From the NCBI RefSeq assembly GCF_023155275.1, contig NZ_JALMUV010000021.1:55757-119756 (forward strand): 64,000 bases of DNA, read 5' to 3'. This document shows positions 1 to 8,302 of the stretch, piece by piece. The stretch comes from Streptomyces rhizoryzae (lineage in GTDB: Bacteria > Actinomycetota > Actinomycetes > Streptomycetales > Streptomycetaceae). The notes beneath the pieces are model-generated. The model searched no databases. It was given only the letters and a program-made list of their open reading frames with translations, and was not told the origin of the DNA. A program made the translations under genes and the position numbers. How positions within the stretch are numbered: position 1 is the stretch's first letter; each line of letters opens with the position of its first letter.

Positions 1-1314
1 GGCGTGCCCGGCCCCGGTACCGGTACCGGGGCCGGCGGGGAGCCCCGTGCCGTTGCCGGGGTCGCCGGTACGGCGTCGTGCGGGGCGCCGGAGGCGCGGG
101 CCGGTGGCGCTGCGGGGGCGCGCGGCGGGCGCGGTCCCCGCGGGGTCCGGGCGGTGCGGGCGGACCCGGTCGACGACCGCCATGCCGATCCGGAACACCG
201 CCGCCGGGACGACCAGGCACAGCAGCACCCAGAAGAGCGTCACGCCCCACGGCCGGCCGACCTGCCACGGCTGCTCGACCAGCAGCCGGCCGCCGTACGT
301 GAGCGAGACCAGGTAGCCGCCGTGCGCCCCGGCCGCCAGCTCCACCGGGAGCCGGACCTCGGCCCGCCGCCCGGCGGGAACGGTGCCGCGCCACTGCTGG
401 TCCTCCCACTTCGGCGGGTAGACGCCGTGCGAGGTGCCGACCCGGAAGACCGGATCCTTGGCGGGTGCGGAGCCGAGATTGCCGACCGTGACGGCCAGTT
501 CGCGCTGCGGCGGGGCGCCGAACCAGGTCAGCAGGCCGCTGCTGCCGGTCAGCCGGGGCCGGTCCAGCACGGCCAGCCGGCCGCCACCGGTGTCCCGGGG
601 CAGCGGCGCCACCGGGTGCCCGGCGACCTGGAACGGGGCGTCCGCGGCGGCCGCCGCACCGGTCACCGCCGCCACGTGCACCACGCAGGGGCACGGTGTG
701 GGCGGTTCGGCGACCGGGAGGGCGCGGCGGAAGGCGCCGCGGTCGTCGGTGGTGACGGTCCGGCCGTCGCCGTTGGCGCAGGTGTTGGTGCCGCCGATCA
801 TGTTCTGCCCGCAGATGAGCAGCGTGAGCAGGGCGTGCGGACGCCAGCCGCGGCCGGTGACGGTCACAGTGCCGCCGACGCCGGCCTCCTTCTGTGAGAC
901 CGAGGCGGACGGCGGGCCGGCGGCGGGCACGGCGCGGGCCACCGCGGCGGGCAGGACGGGCAGGGACAGCAGCCCGAGCAGCGCCAGGAGGGCCGCCGCG
1001 GACGCGCCCCGCCACCCCCGCCGCAAGCCGTACCGCGACCGCGTCCCCCCGCCGCCCACCCCGCCCCGGCCGCTGCTGTTCGCCCGGCCGGTCCGGCCAG
1101 TCCCTCCGTTACGCCTGGTGCGGCCAGTGCGACCGGTGTGGCCAGCGCGACCGGTGCGACCGGTGTGGCCGGTGCGGCCAGTCCTGCCGCCTCCCTCGGT
1201 CCTCCGGCCGGACGAGGCCGCCGCGGTGCTGCGCCGCACCCTGCCGCCCCCGCCGTCCCCCTCGTGACGGCCGTGGCCGCCCCTCCCCTCGTCCCCACCG
1301 CTCCCGCCGTTCAC
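1..1314 (-). CDS. Secreted/membrane protein, cut by left edge
   Basis: The frame is open to the window edge (438 codons visible). The GTG at 1314 overlaps the stop of the upstream gene (GTGA), implying translational coupling. With that start the protein opens with about 85 residues rich in Gly, Arg and Thr-Gly-Arg repeats. A second GTG at 1059 would place the protein directly on an Arg-rich signal peptide followed by a Leu/Ala hydrophobic core, and is equally plausible. The mature part begins like a cell-surface beta-sandwich with two Cys pairs (around the residues ICGQN, NTCAN and TPCPC), reminiscent of the neocarzinostatin-apoprotein fold. A membrane helix lies near codon 370 (TLFWVLLCLVVPAAVF), followed by a basic Pro-rich tail. 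Function unknown. It probably works with the two surface genes upstream. Confidence 0.7.
   Translation of the reverse strand, partial: MNGGSGGDEGRGGHGRHEGDGGGGRVRRSTAAASSGRRTEGGGRTGRTGHTGRTGRAGHTGRTGRTRRNGGTGRTGRANSSGRGGVGGGGTRSRYGLRRGWRGASAAALLALLGLLSLPVLPAAVARAVPAAGPPSASVSQKEAGVGGTVTVTGRGWRPHALLTLLICGQNMIGGTNTCANGDGRTVTTDDRGAFRRALPVAEPPTPCPCVVHVAAVTGAAAAADAPFQVAGHPVAPLPRDTGGGRLAVLDRPRLTGSSGLLTWFGAPPQRELAVTVGNLGSAPAKDPVFRVGTSHGVYPPKWEDQQWRGTVPAGRRAEVRLPVELAAGAHGGYLVSLTYGGRLLVEQPWQVGRPWGVTLFWVLLCLVVPAAVFRIGMAVVDRVRPHRPDPAGTAPAARPRSATGPRLRRPARRRTGDPGNGTGLPAGPGTGTGAGHA
1119..1185. repeat. Short tandem repeat (Thr-Gly-Arg codons)
   Basis: A degenerate 9-18 nt repeat built on the unit accggtcgc/accggccac (minus-strand reading). 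In the minus frame it encodes TGRTGHTGRTGRAGHTGR-type residues. It falls inside the N-terminal extension of the leftmost gene if the coupled start at 1314 is used, or in its leader if the start at 1059 is used. Confidence 0.65.
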
Positions 1315-2408
1315 CCGCGCACCCCTGATCCCGTCCTCGGTCCCGTCTGCGCTTCGCTCCCCGGCCGCGGCCCTGGCCCCGGCCCGGCGGCCACCGTGGC
1401 GCCCGCCGCCGGTCCTCTCGCGAGGTCCGGGCCCGCGCCGGGCGCGGGGCCTGCGCCGCCTCCCCCACCCGGCGCGCCACCCGCCCCGCCCGTACGTCCG
1501 CCACGCCCCGCGCGCCCGGCCCCACCCATACGTCCACCGCGCCCCACACGCCCCGCACCCCGCAAAGACCCCCCGCCGTCCGTACGGCGGCGGCGTCGGG
1601 CAGCGGTCCAGGCGCAGCCGGCCGCGATCAGGGTGAGGAGGGTGGCCGCGGGGGCCCAGGGGACGGCGGTGTAGCGGGTGGTGGCGGTGTCGCGGGCGCC
1701 GCCGGGGGCGGTGGCGGTGAGGGTGACGTCCACCGCGTCCAGGACGGGCGGATCGGGCCAGGTCTCGGTGCGGTCGGCGCGGCCGCCGGGCGGCAGGACG
1801 GCCGGCAGGGCACGGGCCGTCCGGAGCGGCAGCGGCCCGAAGAGGCCGTCGGCACGGACCGCGAGCCGCGGCCGGAGTGCGGTGGTCCCGCGGTTGACCA
1901 GGGTGTAGCGGATCACCGCGGCGCCGCCCTGCCGGCGCACCGCCAGGTGCTCGACGGTCAGCGCGGACAGCGCGGCTCCGGTCACCCGCACCCGCACCGG
2001 GATCCGGGCGCGCGCGCCGGACCCGCCGCCGGTGACGGTGAGGGTGCCGGTGCGGCTGCCGGGGGCGGCGTCCCGCGGCACCGTCACGGTGAACGGGACG
2101 CCGGCCCGGGTCCGCGGCGGAACGGTCACCTCCGCCGTGCCGAAGGCGAGCCACGCCCCCGTAGCGCCCTCGCCGGCCGGCCGTACGGTGACCGGCCGGG
2201 CCGTCGGGTTGCGGACCGCCAGCCGGTCGGTGAGGACGGTGCCGGGGGTGCCCTCCAGGTAGAACGCGGTCCGGGCGGTGCCGTCCGGGGCGGCGGACCA
2301 GGCCGGTGCGGGGGCGGCCGGGCGGGCCGCGGCCGCCGCCGGGCCCAGGAGGGCGGTGGCGGCCGCGAGGACCGCGCCGGCGGCCGCGGTACGGGGACGG
2401 AACGGCAT
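1311..2408 (-). CDS. DUF916/WxL-interacting-like secreted protein with C-terminal TM
   Basis: 365 residues. The start ATG at 2408 follows a clear GGGAGGAG site. The N-terminus is a signal peptide (AAAGAVLAAATALLGPAAAA). Two Ig-like halves follow: first a DUF916-like segment with NPTARPVTV and VPPRTRAGVPFTVTVP, typical of the WxL-protein peptidoglycan-binding domain, then a CARDB-like stretch (YTLVNRGTTALRPRLAV). One TM helix (AATLLTLIAAGCAW) leads to an Arg-rich stop-transfer and a roughly 85-residue Gly/Pro/Arg-rich cytoplasmic tail. In Firmicutes such proteins anchor WxL surface proteins; here the neighbour is an LPQTG surface protein, so a cell-surface complex is inferred. The stop overlaps the start of the next gene. 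Confidence 0.8.
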   Translation of the reverse strand: MPFRPRTAAAGAVLAAATALLGPAAAAARPAAPAPAWSAAPDGTARTAFYLEGTPGTVLTDRLAVRNPTARPVTVRPAGEGATGAWLAFGTAEVTVPPRTRAGVPFTVTVPRDAAPGSRTGTLTVTGGGSGARARIPVRVRVTGAALSALTVEHLAVRRQGGAAVIRYTLVNRGTTALRPRLAVRADGLFGPLPLRTARALPAVLPPGGRADRTETWPDPPVLDAVDVTLTATAPGGARDTATTRYTAVPWAPAATLLTLIAAGCAWTAARRRRRTDGGGSLRGAGRVGRGGRMGGAGRAGRGGRTGGAGGAPGGGGGAGPAPGAGPDLARGPAAGATVAAGPGPGPRPGSEAQTGPRTGSGVRG

Positions 2409-2430
2409 CGGCGGCTCCTCCCGGTGCGTG

Positions 2431-3165
2431 TCAGGCCCGCTGGTGACGACGGGTCAGCCAGAGCACGCCGGCCGCGCCGGTCAGCAGGACCGTGCCGCCC
2501 AGGGTGCCCAGCGCGAGGGCGGAGTCCGCCGGTCCGGTCTGCGGCAGCTGCCCGCCGCCGGACGCGCCGCCCGCCGCGGAGCCCCCACCGCCGCTCCCGC
2601 CGCTCCCGCCGGTGCTGCCGCTGCCGCCGCTCCCCTTGACGTCCAGGGTCAGCGACGGCCCCGGGTGGTTGCTCGGGGTGCAGGTGGTGGTGGTGCCCAG
2701 CGCCTTGATGGTGAGCGTGGAGGCGGTGAAGGTGACCTTGCCGCTCGCCTTCGGGGTGTACGTGCCGCTCAAGTCACTGATCTTGATCGGGGTGTTGGCG
2801 GGTATCGCCTGGTCGTTGGGCGGGCCGGTGACCGCCACCGTGCCGCTCTCCGCGCCGCCCAGCTGGATGACCGCGCTGGGGCTCATCGCGCCCTTGCCCA
2901 GTTCGACGGGGCTGGAGGAGACGCCCTTCTGGAAGGACATCACCAGCTTGTAGGAGCTGCCGCTGGGCGTCCCCTTGATGTCGATGGGCGAGACCGCCCC
3001 CTTGTTGCCGATCGGCGTCCTGCACTGGTAGTTGACGTCGACGACCTCGGCGTGTGCGGCGGGCGCGGCGAACAGCACCGCGGTACCGGCCGCCGTCGCC
3101 GCGGCCGCGGCCAGTCCGGCCGTGCGCCGCGGCCGCCTGCCGTGCTGGATGTGGAAGCGGGCCAC
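2431..3165 (-). CDS. LPXTG-anchored surface protein
   Basis: 244 residues from a GTG at 3165 preceded by the site GGGGAAG; a longer in-frame extension is open but overlaps the anti-sigma gene and looks non-coding. Signal peptide: RRPRRTAGLAAAAA, core, cut near AHA. The mature part is a single beta-rich domain with a Cys near each end (NYQCRTP and TTTTCTPS), tentatively DUF6801-like. A Gly/Ser linker (SGGSGSTGGSGGSGGGGS) precedes a sorting signal at about residues 207-211 (LPQTG), a hydrophobic helix and a basic tail (RRHQRA). It should be processed by a sortase and fixed to the wall or membrane. It sits 22 bp upstream of the DUF916-like gene in the same orientation, so co-expression is likely. 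No sortase gene lies in the window. Confidence 0.82.
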   Translation of the reverse strand: MARFHIQHGRRPRRTAGLAAAAATAAGTAVLFAAPAAHAEVVDVNYQCRTPIGNKGAVSPIDIKGTPSGSSYKLVMSFQKGVSSSPVELGKGAMSPSAVIQLGGAESGTVAVTGPPNDQAIPANTPIKISDLSGTYTPKASGKVTFTASTLTIKALGTTTTCTPSNHPGPSLTLDVKGSGGSGSTGGSGGSGGGGSAAGGASGGGQLPQTGPADSALALGTLGGTVLLTGAAGVLWLTRRHQRA

Positions 3166-3355
3166 CTCGACTTCCCCTCTCCCGGTCGGCGCGCCGCCGC
3201 TGGTTACTGACGGCACATCAGATTGGGCGGCCAAGGTACGCCCGGGAGGTTGCCGAGGGAAGGCACCGCACAGCCCCGATACGGGAGGGCCCCGGATATG
3301 GCCGAGCGCGGACCCGTGGGCCCGCGCTCGCGACACCGTTCCGCCCGCCGCCCCT

Positions 3356-3844
3356 TCAGGACGGCGCGGCCAGTTCCGCCCACACGGTCTTGCCGGCGCC
3401 GTCGGCGTTGCGGACCACGCCCCAGTCCAGGCAGAGCCGCTGCACGATGAACATGCCGTGGCCGCCGGGGCGTCCGGGGCGGTGCGGGCTGCGCGGCGCC
3501 GGGGAGCCCGCGCCGCGGTCGCTGACCTCCAGGCGGAGCACCTTGGCCACGCAGCGCAGCCGGAGCTCCTCGGGGCCCTCGGCGTGCAGGCAGGCATTGG
3601 TGACCAGCTCGGAGACGACGAGCAGCACGTCCTCGGCCGCGGCCCGCTGGTCACCGGAGGCGGCCGGCAGCCAGCCCCAGTCCTGGAGCGCCTCGCGGGC
3701 GAAGTCCCGGGCCCTGGCCACGGTGCCCCGGGTGCCCGCCAGGCGCAGCCGGCGGATCTGACCTGCCGGTACGGCGGCGGAAGCCCCGGCGCCGCCCGGC
3801 TCCGGGCCGAGATCGCCCGGCGGGTACGGCCGGGTGGTGCTCAT
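3356..3844 (-). CDS. RsbW-like anti-sigma ATP-binding kinase
   Basis: 162 residues of the HATPase_c_2 (RsbW/SpoIIAB) type. The N-box is VVSELVTNACLHA, the G1 box LEVSDRGAG and the G2 glycine lid GGHGMFIV. The first 30 residues are a Pro/Gly-rich lead. Such proteins bind and silence SigB-family sigma factors and phosphorylate a Ser/Thr of a STAS antagonist. Both partners are adjacent: the STAS gene 170 bp upstream in the same direction and the sigma factor divergently beyond it. A partner-switch module is therefore inferred, with this protein as the probable anti-sigma. Streptomyces encodes many similar ATPases, so the true partner is unproven. Confidence 0.85.
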   Translation of the reverse strand: MSTTRPYPPGDLGPEPGGAGASAAVPAGQIRRLRLAGTRGTVARARDFAREALQDWGWLPAASGDQRAAAEDVLLVVSELVTNACLHAEGPEELRLRCVAKVLRLEVSDRGAGSPAPRSPHRPGRPGGHGMFIVQRLCLDWGVVRNADGAGKTVWAELAAPS

Positions 3845-4014
3845 CAGCGCTTCACCTCACCGATTCGCCTGTTCACGGACAACAGTTAACTGATTGATTC
3901 AACGGATCCAGGTGTCTCCTGCCCGAGCGGACCATGAGAACACCCACTTGTTGGTACGGGAGCTGTGATACCCGCTACCCGCCCGGAATGCATCCTTCCG
4001 GACGGCCGTGCGGC

Positions 4015-4383
4015 TCAGTCCGCCAGGGCCGCGTCGAGCGTGTCGTGCACGGTGAAAACGGCCTCCGCACCGGTGATCTCGAACACCCTGGCCACCACCG
4101 GCTGCATCCCGGCCAGGTGGACGCCGCCCCCCGCGGCCTCCGCCTTCAGGCGGGCACCCAGCAGGACGTTCAGGCCGGTGGAGTCCATGAACTCAAGGCG
4201 TGAGCAGTCCACCACGAGACGTGCGTAACCGTCATCCACGCAGCCCTCCAGCGATTCCCGCAACAGATCCGCGGTGTGGTGGTCCAGCTCACCGGCGACG
4301 GTCACGACCGCGCTGGTGCCGTGCTGGCGGATCTCGACGTGAAGCCGGCCCCGGCTTGCACTGCCGACCGTCCCGCGGTCCAT
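4015..4383 (-). CDS. STAS-domain anti-sigma factor antagonist
   Basis: 122 residues. ATG 4383 is chosen because AGAGGGG lies just upstream; a 16-codon longer start at 4431 has no such site. This is a single STAS domain: beta strands (VVTVAGELDHHTADLL), then the phosphorylation loop RLEFMDSTGLNVLLGA, whose Ser in MDST is the expected target of the anti-sigma kinase. Unphosphorylated antagonist would sequester the RsbW-like protein encoded downstream and free the sigma factor encoded divergently. Length and motifs are normal for SpoIIAA/RsbV/BldG proteins. Confidence 0.9.
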   Translation of the reverse strand: MDRGTVGSASRGRLHVEIRQHGTSAVVTVAGELDHHTADLLRESLEGCVDDGYARLVVDCSRLEFMDSTGLNVLLGARLKAEAAGGGVHLAGMQPVVARVFEITGAEAVFTVHDTLDAALAD

Positions 4384-4655
4384 GCGAGCGCACCCCTCTT
4401 GCTGCCTAGACGACTGTTTTGGTGACGACATTGCTTACGACTGCGCGTGTCGAACCCTACGCCTTCCTGGCGCCCACCGGTAGCCGAAGAAAGGGCATAG
4501 CCGAGTAATTCGGACAACAGGCACTTGCCTTCTTGCGCCGAAGACAGGTAGGCGTAGAAGGACACATTCGACACGGCCGGCTTTGGAGGCGCCGCACACC
4601 GCAGCTTCACGCAGAGGCTTCGGCAGCCATATGCCGAGAACGATGGAGGAGACAC

Positions 4656-5594
4656 ATGTCACCCCGGCTCGACGAATTGCGCACGGACGACCACCGCAGC
4701 ACCGCCTCGTCGACACCCCTGCCCGCTTCCACCGGGCTTATCCCTTCCCCGTCGCACGCCCCGGACGCGGAGTCCCCGAGCGTGCCCGATATCGACGGCC
4801 TGCCCGAAATCCCACCCTTTGCGGAAGTGGGTCCGGTAGATGCCAGGGCGCTGTCGAAAACCCTCTTCGAGCGCCTGGAATCGCTGGAAGAAGGCACCCA
4901 CGAATTCGCCTACGTCCGCAACACCCTGGTCGAACTGAACCTCGCGCTGGTGAAGTTCGCGGCCTCCCGGTTCCGCTCCCGCAGCGAGCCCATGGAGGAC
5001 ATCGTCCAGGTCGGCACCATCGGGCTCATCAAGGCGATCGACCGGTTCGAGCTCGGCCGCGGTGTCGAGTTCCCGACCTTCGCGATGCCGACCATCGTCG
5101 GCGAGATCAAGCGCTTCTTCCGCGACACCAGCTGGTCGGTGCGGGTCCCGCGGCGGCTCCAGGAACTCCGCCTGGACCTGGCCAAGGCCGGTGACGAGCT
5201 GGCCCAGCAGCTCGACCGCGCGCCCACCGTCGGCGAGCTGGCCGAACGCCTCGGCCTCACCAAGGACGAGGTCGTCGAGGGCATGGCCGCGAGCAACGCC
5301 TACACGGCGAGCTCGCTGGACGCCCAGCCGGAGGAGGACGACAGCGAGGGCGCGCTGGCCGACCGGATCGGCTACGAGGACCACGGCCTCGAAGGCATCG
5401 AGTACGTCGAGTCGCTCAAGCCGCTGATCGCCGAACTCCCGCAGCGGGACCGGAAGATCCTCTCCCTGCGGTTCGTCGCCAACATGACCCAGTCCGAGAT
5501 CGGCGAGGAGCTGGGCATCTCCCAGATGCACGTCTCCCGGCTGCTCTCCCGCACCCTGACCCGGCTCCGCAAGGGCCTGATGGTCGAGGAGTGA
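4656..5594 (+). CDS. SigB/SigF-family RNA polymerase sigma factor
   Basis: 312 residues from ATG 4656 with a GGAGGA site 6 bp ahead. A roughly 60-residue variable Ser/Pro-rich lead is followed by sigma region 2 (MEDIVQVGTIGLIKAIDRF, then RGVEFPTFAMPTIVGEIKR), region 3 (TVGELAERLGLTKDEVVEG) and region 4 (TQSEIGEELGISQMHVSRLL). All regions are complete. It belongs to the stress/sporulation group regulated by RsbW-like anti-sigmas. The anti-sigma and antagonist genes are divergent, across a 272-bp gap. The placement just before hutI resembles the sigI locus of S. coelicolor as I recall it; I leave the symbol blank because several paralogues exist in each genome. Confidence 0.93.
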   Translation: MSPRLDELRTDDHRSTASSTPLPASTGLIPSPSHAPDAESPSVPDIDGLPEIPPFAEVGPVDARALSKTLFERLESLEEGTHEFAYVRNTLVELNLALVKFAASRFRSRSEPMEDIVQVGTIGLIKAIDRFELGRGVEFPTFAMPTIVGEIKRFFRDTSWSVRVPRRLQELRLDLAKAGDELAQQLDRAPTVGELAERLGLTKDEVVEGMAASNAYTASSLDAQPEEDDSEGALADRIGYEDHGLEGIEYVESLKPLIAELPQRDRKILSLRFVANMTQSEIGEELGISQMHVSRLLSRTLTRLRKGLMVEE

Positions 5595-5641
5595 CCCGCG
5601 GTCGCGGCCGGCCCTGAGCGGCCGGCAGGCGCCCGCGCATA

Positions 5642-5679
5642 CGAGGGCCCGCCCCGGCAGTGTCCGGGACGGGCCCTCG
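5642..5679. terminator. Bidirectional terminator hairpin
   Basis: A 10-bp perfect outer stem (CGAGGGCCCG with CGGGCCCTCG) closes over an inner CCCCGG/CCGGG pairing. It lies between the convergent sigma-factor gene and hutI. It lacks a long T tract, as is usual in Streptomyces. Confidence 0.75.
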
Positions 5680-5711
5680 GTGCGTCCGCGGCGCGCGCGG
5701 TCCGGCCGGGC

Positions 5712-6893
5712 CTACCGGCGGACCCCGTTGTGCCAGACGTCCGTCACCAGCGGCACGCCCGGCCGGTAGGCGAGGTGGACGTGCGAGGGGGCGTCCAGCA
5801 GCAGCAGGTCGGCGCGGGCGCCGGGGGTGATCCGGCCGACGTCGTCGCGGCGCAGCGCCCGGGCGCCGCCCGCGGTCGCCGACCACACCGCCTCGTCGGG
5901 CGTCATCCCCATGTCGCGGACGGCCAGCGCGATGCAGAACGGCATGGAACTGGTGAAGGACGAGCCGGGGTTGCAGTCCGTGGAGAGCGCCACGGTGGCG
6001 CCGGCGTCGAGCAGCGGGCGGGCGTCGGGCCACGTGGCGCGGGTGGAGAACTCCGCGCCCGGGAGCAGCGTGGCGACGGTGTCCGACTGGGCCAGCGCGT
6101 CGATGTCGGCGTAGCTGAGGTGGGTGCAGTGGTCGGCGGAGGCGGCGCCCAGTTCGACGGCGAGCTGGACGCCGGGGCCGGGGCCGAGCTGGTTGGCGTG
6201 CACCCGGGGCAGCAGCCCCTTGGCCATGCCGGCGGTCAGGACGGCGCGCGCCTGGTCGCCGTCGAAGGCGCCGCGCTCGCAGAAGACGTCCACCCAGCGG
6301 GCGTGCGGCGCGCAGGCGTCCAGCATCGGGCCGGTGACCAGCTCGACGTAGCCGGCCGGGTCGTCGGCGTAGTCCGGGGACACGATGTGCGCGCCGAGGA
6401 AGGTGACCTCGTCGGTGTGCGCGGCGGCGATCCGCACCGCGCGGGCCTCGTCCTCGACGGTCAGGCCGTAGCCGGACTTGACCTCCTGGGTGGTGGTGCC
6501 CTGGCGGAGGCCCTCGGCGAGGTAGCGGGCGACGTTGGCGTGCAGGGCCTCGTCGGCGGCGGCGCGGGTGGCGGCGACGGTGGTGCGGATGCCGCCCGCG
6601 GAGTACGGGCGGCCGGACATCCGGGCGTTGAACTCCTCGGTACGGTCGCCGGCGAAGACCAGGTGGGAGTGGGAGTCGACGAAGCCGGGCAGGCCCGCGC
6701 GGCCGGCCGCGTCGACGGCGTTGTCAGTGGCGGGTGCTTTGCTGGAGGGACCGACCCAGGCGATGCGGTCGCCGTCGATGACGACCGCGGCGTCCTGGAT
6801 CAGACCGAGGGGGCCTTCACCGAGGGAGGGGTCGTTGGTGACGAGCTGGGCGATGTGGGTGATGGCGGTGGTCGGCGCGGAGGTCGTCGTCAT
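5712..6893 (-). CDS. hutI: Imidazolonepropionase
   Basis: 393 residues, start ATG 6893. Amidohydrolase-superfamily enzyme of histidine breakdown, converting 4-imidazolone-5-propionate to N-formimino-L-glutamate in the cytoplasm. Visible motifs: metal-binding HxH in FVDSHSHLVFAGDR, KSGYGL after TTTQEV, the metal His in FLGAHIVSP, HANQLGPGPG, and the Asp in ALSTDCNPGSSFT. Length matches the family (about 400). It is the last gene of the four-gene minus-strand hut operon, 59 bp after hutF. Confidence 0.95.
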   Translation of the reverse strand: MTTTSAPTTAITHIAQLVTNDPSLGEGPLGLIQDAAVVIDGDRIAWVGPSSKAPATDNAVDAAGRAGLPGFVDSHSHLVFAGDRTEEFNARMSGRPYSAGGIRTTVAATRAAADEALHANVARYLAEGLRQGTTTQEVKSGYGLTVEDEARAVRIAAAHTDEVTFLGAHIVSPDYADDPAGYVELVTGPMLDACAPHARWVDVFCERGAFDGDQARAVLTAGMAKGLLPRVHANQLGPGPGVQLAVELGAASADHCTHLSYADIDALAQSDTVATLLPGAEFSTRATWPDARPLLDAGATVALSTDCNPGSSFTSSMPFCIALAVRDMGMTPDEAVWSATAGGARALRRDDVGRITPGARADLLLLDAPSHVHLAYRPGVPLVTDVWHNGVRR

Positions 6894-6952
6894 CGCGGGG
6901 GTGCTCTCCTTCGTCCGCGGGCGCGGGGGCCCGGGCGTCGGGTGGGTGGGGG

Positions 6953-8302
6953 TCAGCCGCGCAGGGCGGCGATGGCGCCGGCGAGGGCGCTGGGCACGTC
7001 GGGCACGCCGGTGTGCACACCGTCGCGGACGATCCGCCGCCCGGCCACGATGGTGTGCCGCACATCGGCCGCCGTGGCGGCGAATACGGCCGTCTCGGCT
7101 CCCAGGCGGGGCAGCGGTCCGGCGGTGCGTACGGAGTCCAGCCGGATCGTGGTGAGGTCGGCGAGCGCGCCGGGCGCGAGCGTGCCGGCGTCGTCCCAGC
7201 CCAGGGCGGCGTGCCCGTCGGCGGTGGCGGCGCGCAGCAGGGCGGCGGCGGTCCAGTGGCCGCGGGTGCGGGTGCGCAGCCGCTCGTTCAGCTCCATGGC
7301 GCGGGCCTCTTCGAGCAGGTCGATGACGGCGTGGCTGTCGCTGCCCAGGGAGAGCGGGCTGCCGTGCTCCTGGAGCGCGGCGGCCGGCCCGATGCCGTCG
7401 GCCAGGTCCCGCTCGGTGGTCGGGCACATGCACACGCCGGTGGTGCTGGAGCCGAGCAGGGCGATGTCCCGGTCGGTGAGGTGGGTGGCGTGCACGGCCG
7501 TGGTGCGCGGGCCCAGCACGCCGTGCTCGGCGAGCAGTTCGGTGGGGGTGCGGCCGTGCGCGGCCCGGCAGGCGTCGTTCTCGGCGGTCTGCTCGGAGAG
7601 GTGGACGTGCAGCGGTGCCCGCCGCTGCCGGGCCCACTCGGCGACGGTGCCCAGCTCCCCGGCCGGGACGGCGCGTACGGAGTGCACGGCGGCGCCGATC
7701 CGGGCGTGGCCGGCGTCCTTGAGTGCGTCGGCGCGCTCCGCCCAGGCGTCCGCGGTGCCGTCGGAGAAGCGCAGCTGGTGCTGGTTGGGCGGGTCGCCGA
7801 AGCCGGCGGAGAGGTAGGCGGTGTCGAGCAGGGTGATCCGGATGCCGGCCTCGGCGGCGGCCGCGATCAGCGCCTGCCCCATCGCGTTGGGGTCGGCGTA
7901 GCGGGTGCCGCCGGGCGCGTGGTGGAGGTAGTGGAACTCCCCGACGCAGGTGATGCCGGCCAGCGCCATCTCGGCATAGGCCGCGCGGGCCAGCGCGAAG
8001 TAGCTCTCGGGCGTGAGCCGGTCCGCGACCCCGTACATGACCTCCCGCCAGGTCCAGAACGTTCCGGAACCGACCTGGACGGTGCCGCGCAGGGCACGGT
8101 GGAAGGCGTGGCTGTGGGCGTTGGCCAGGCCCGGGAGCGTCAGGCCGGCCAGCGCCTCCGCGCCCGGCGGGGGCGCGGGGACGCCGGTGCGGACGGCGGT
8201 GATCCGGCCGTCCGCGACGTCCACGGCGACGCCCGGTTCGACGTGGCTGCCGAGCCAGGCGTGTTCGAGCCAGTAGGTGACCGGTGCCGTCGGCGGTGTC
8301 AT
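6953..8302 (-). CDS. hutF: Formimidoylglutamate deiminase
   Basis: 449 residues. The ATG at 8302 overlaps the preceding stop as ATGA; a GTG two codons earlier is possible. Amidohydrolase-type enzyme hydrolysing N-formimino-L-glutamate to N-formyl-L-glutamate plus ammonia. Visible: HxH metal pair in LANAHSHAFHRALRG, AVHSVRAVP, LHVHLSEQTAEN, AVHATHLTD and SLGSDSHAVIDLLEEAR. Its presence means this organism uses the five-step histidine route through formylglutamate, which requires a deformylase; the overlapping upstream amidohydrolase gene is the obvious candidate. Confidence 0.93.
   Translation of the reverse strand: MTPPTAPVTYWLEHAWLGSHVEPGVAVDVADGRITAVRTGVPAPPPGAEALAGLTLPGLANAHSHAFHRALRGTVQVGSGTFWTWREVMYGVADRLTPESYFALARAAYAEMALAGITCVGEFHYLHHAPGGTRYADPNAMGQALIAAAAEAGIRITLLDTAYLSAGFGDPPNQHQLRFSDGTADAWAERADALKDAGHARIGAAVHSVRAVPAGELGTVAEWARQRRAPLHVHLSEQTAENDACRAAHGRTPTELLAEHGVLGPRTTAVHATHLTDRDIALLGSSTTGVCMCPTTERDLADGIGPAAALQEHGSPLSLGSDSHAVIDLLEEARAMELNERLRTRTRGHWTAAALLRAATADGHAALGWDDAGTLAPGALADLTTIRLDSVRTAGPLPRLGAETAVFAATAADVRHTIVAGRRIVRDGVHTGVPDVPSALAGAIAALRG

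Noticed and set aside
1085..1210. CRISPR-like repeats
   Set aside because: Period is 9-18 nt with no unique spacers; this is a codon-type microsatellite.
3166..3654. N-terminal extension of the LPQTG protein
   Set aside because: It overlaps the anti-sigma gene; a good ribosome-binding site and signal peptide start at 3165.
4384..4655. SigB-type autoregulatory promoter (GTTT-N-GGGTAT) before the sigma factor
   Set aside because: GTTTT and GGGCAT occur but not at proper spacing.
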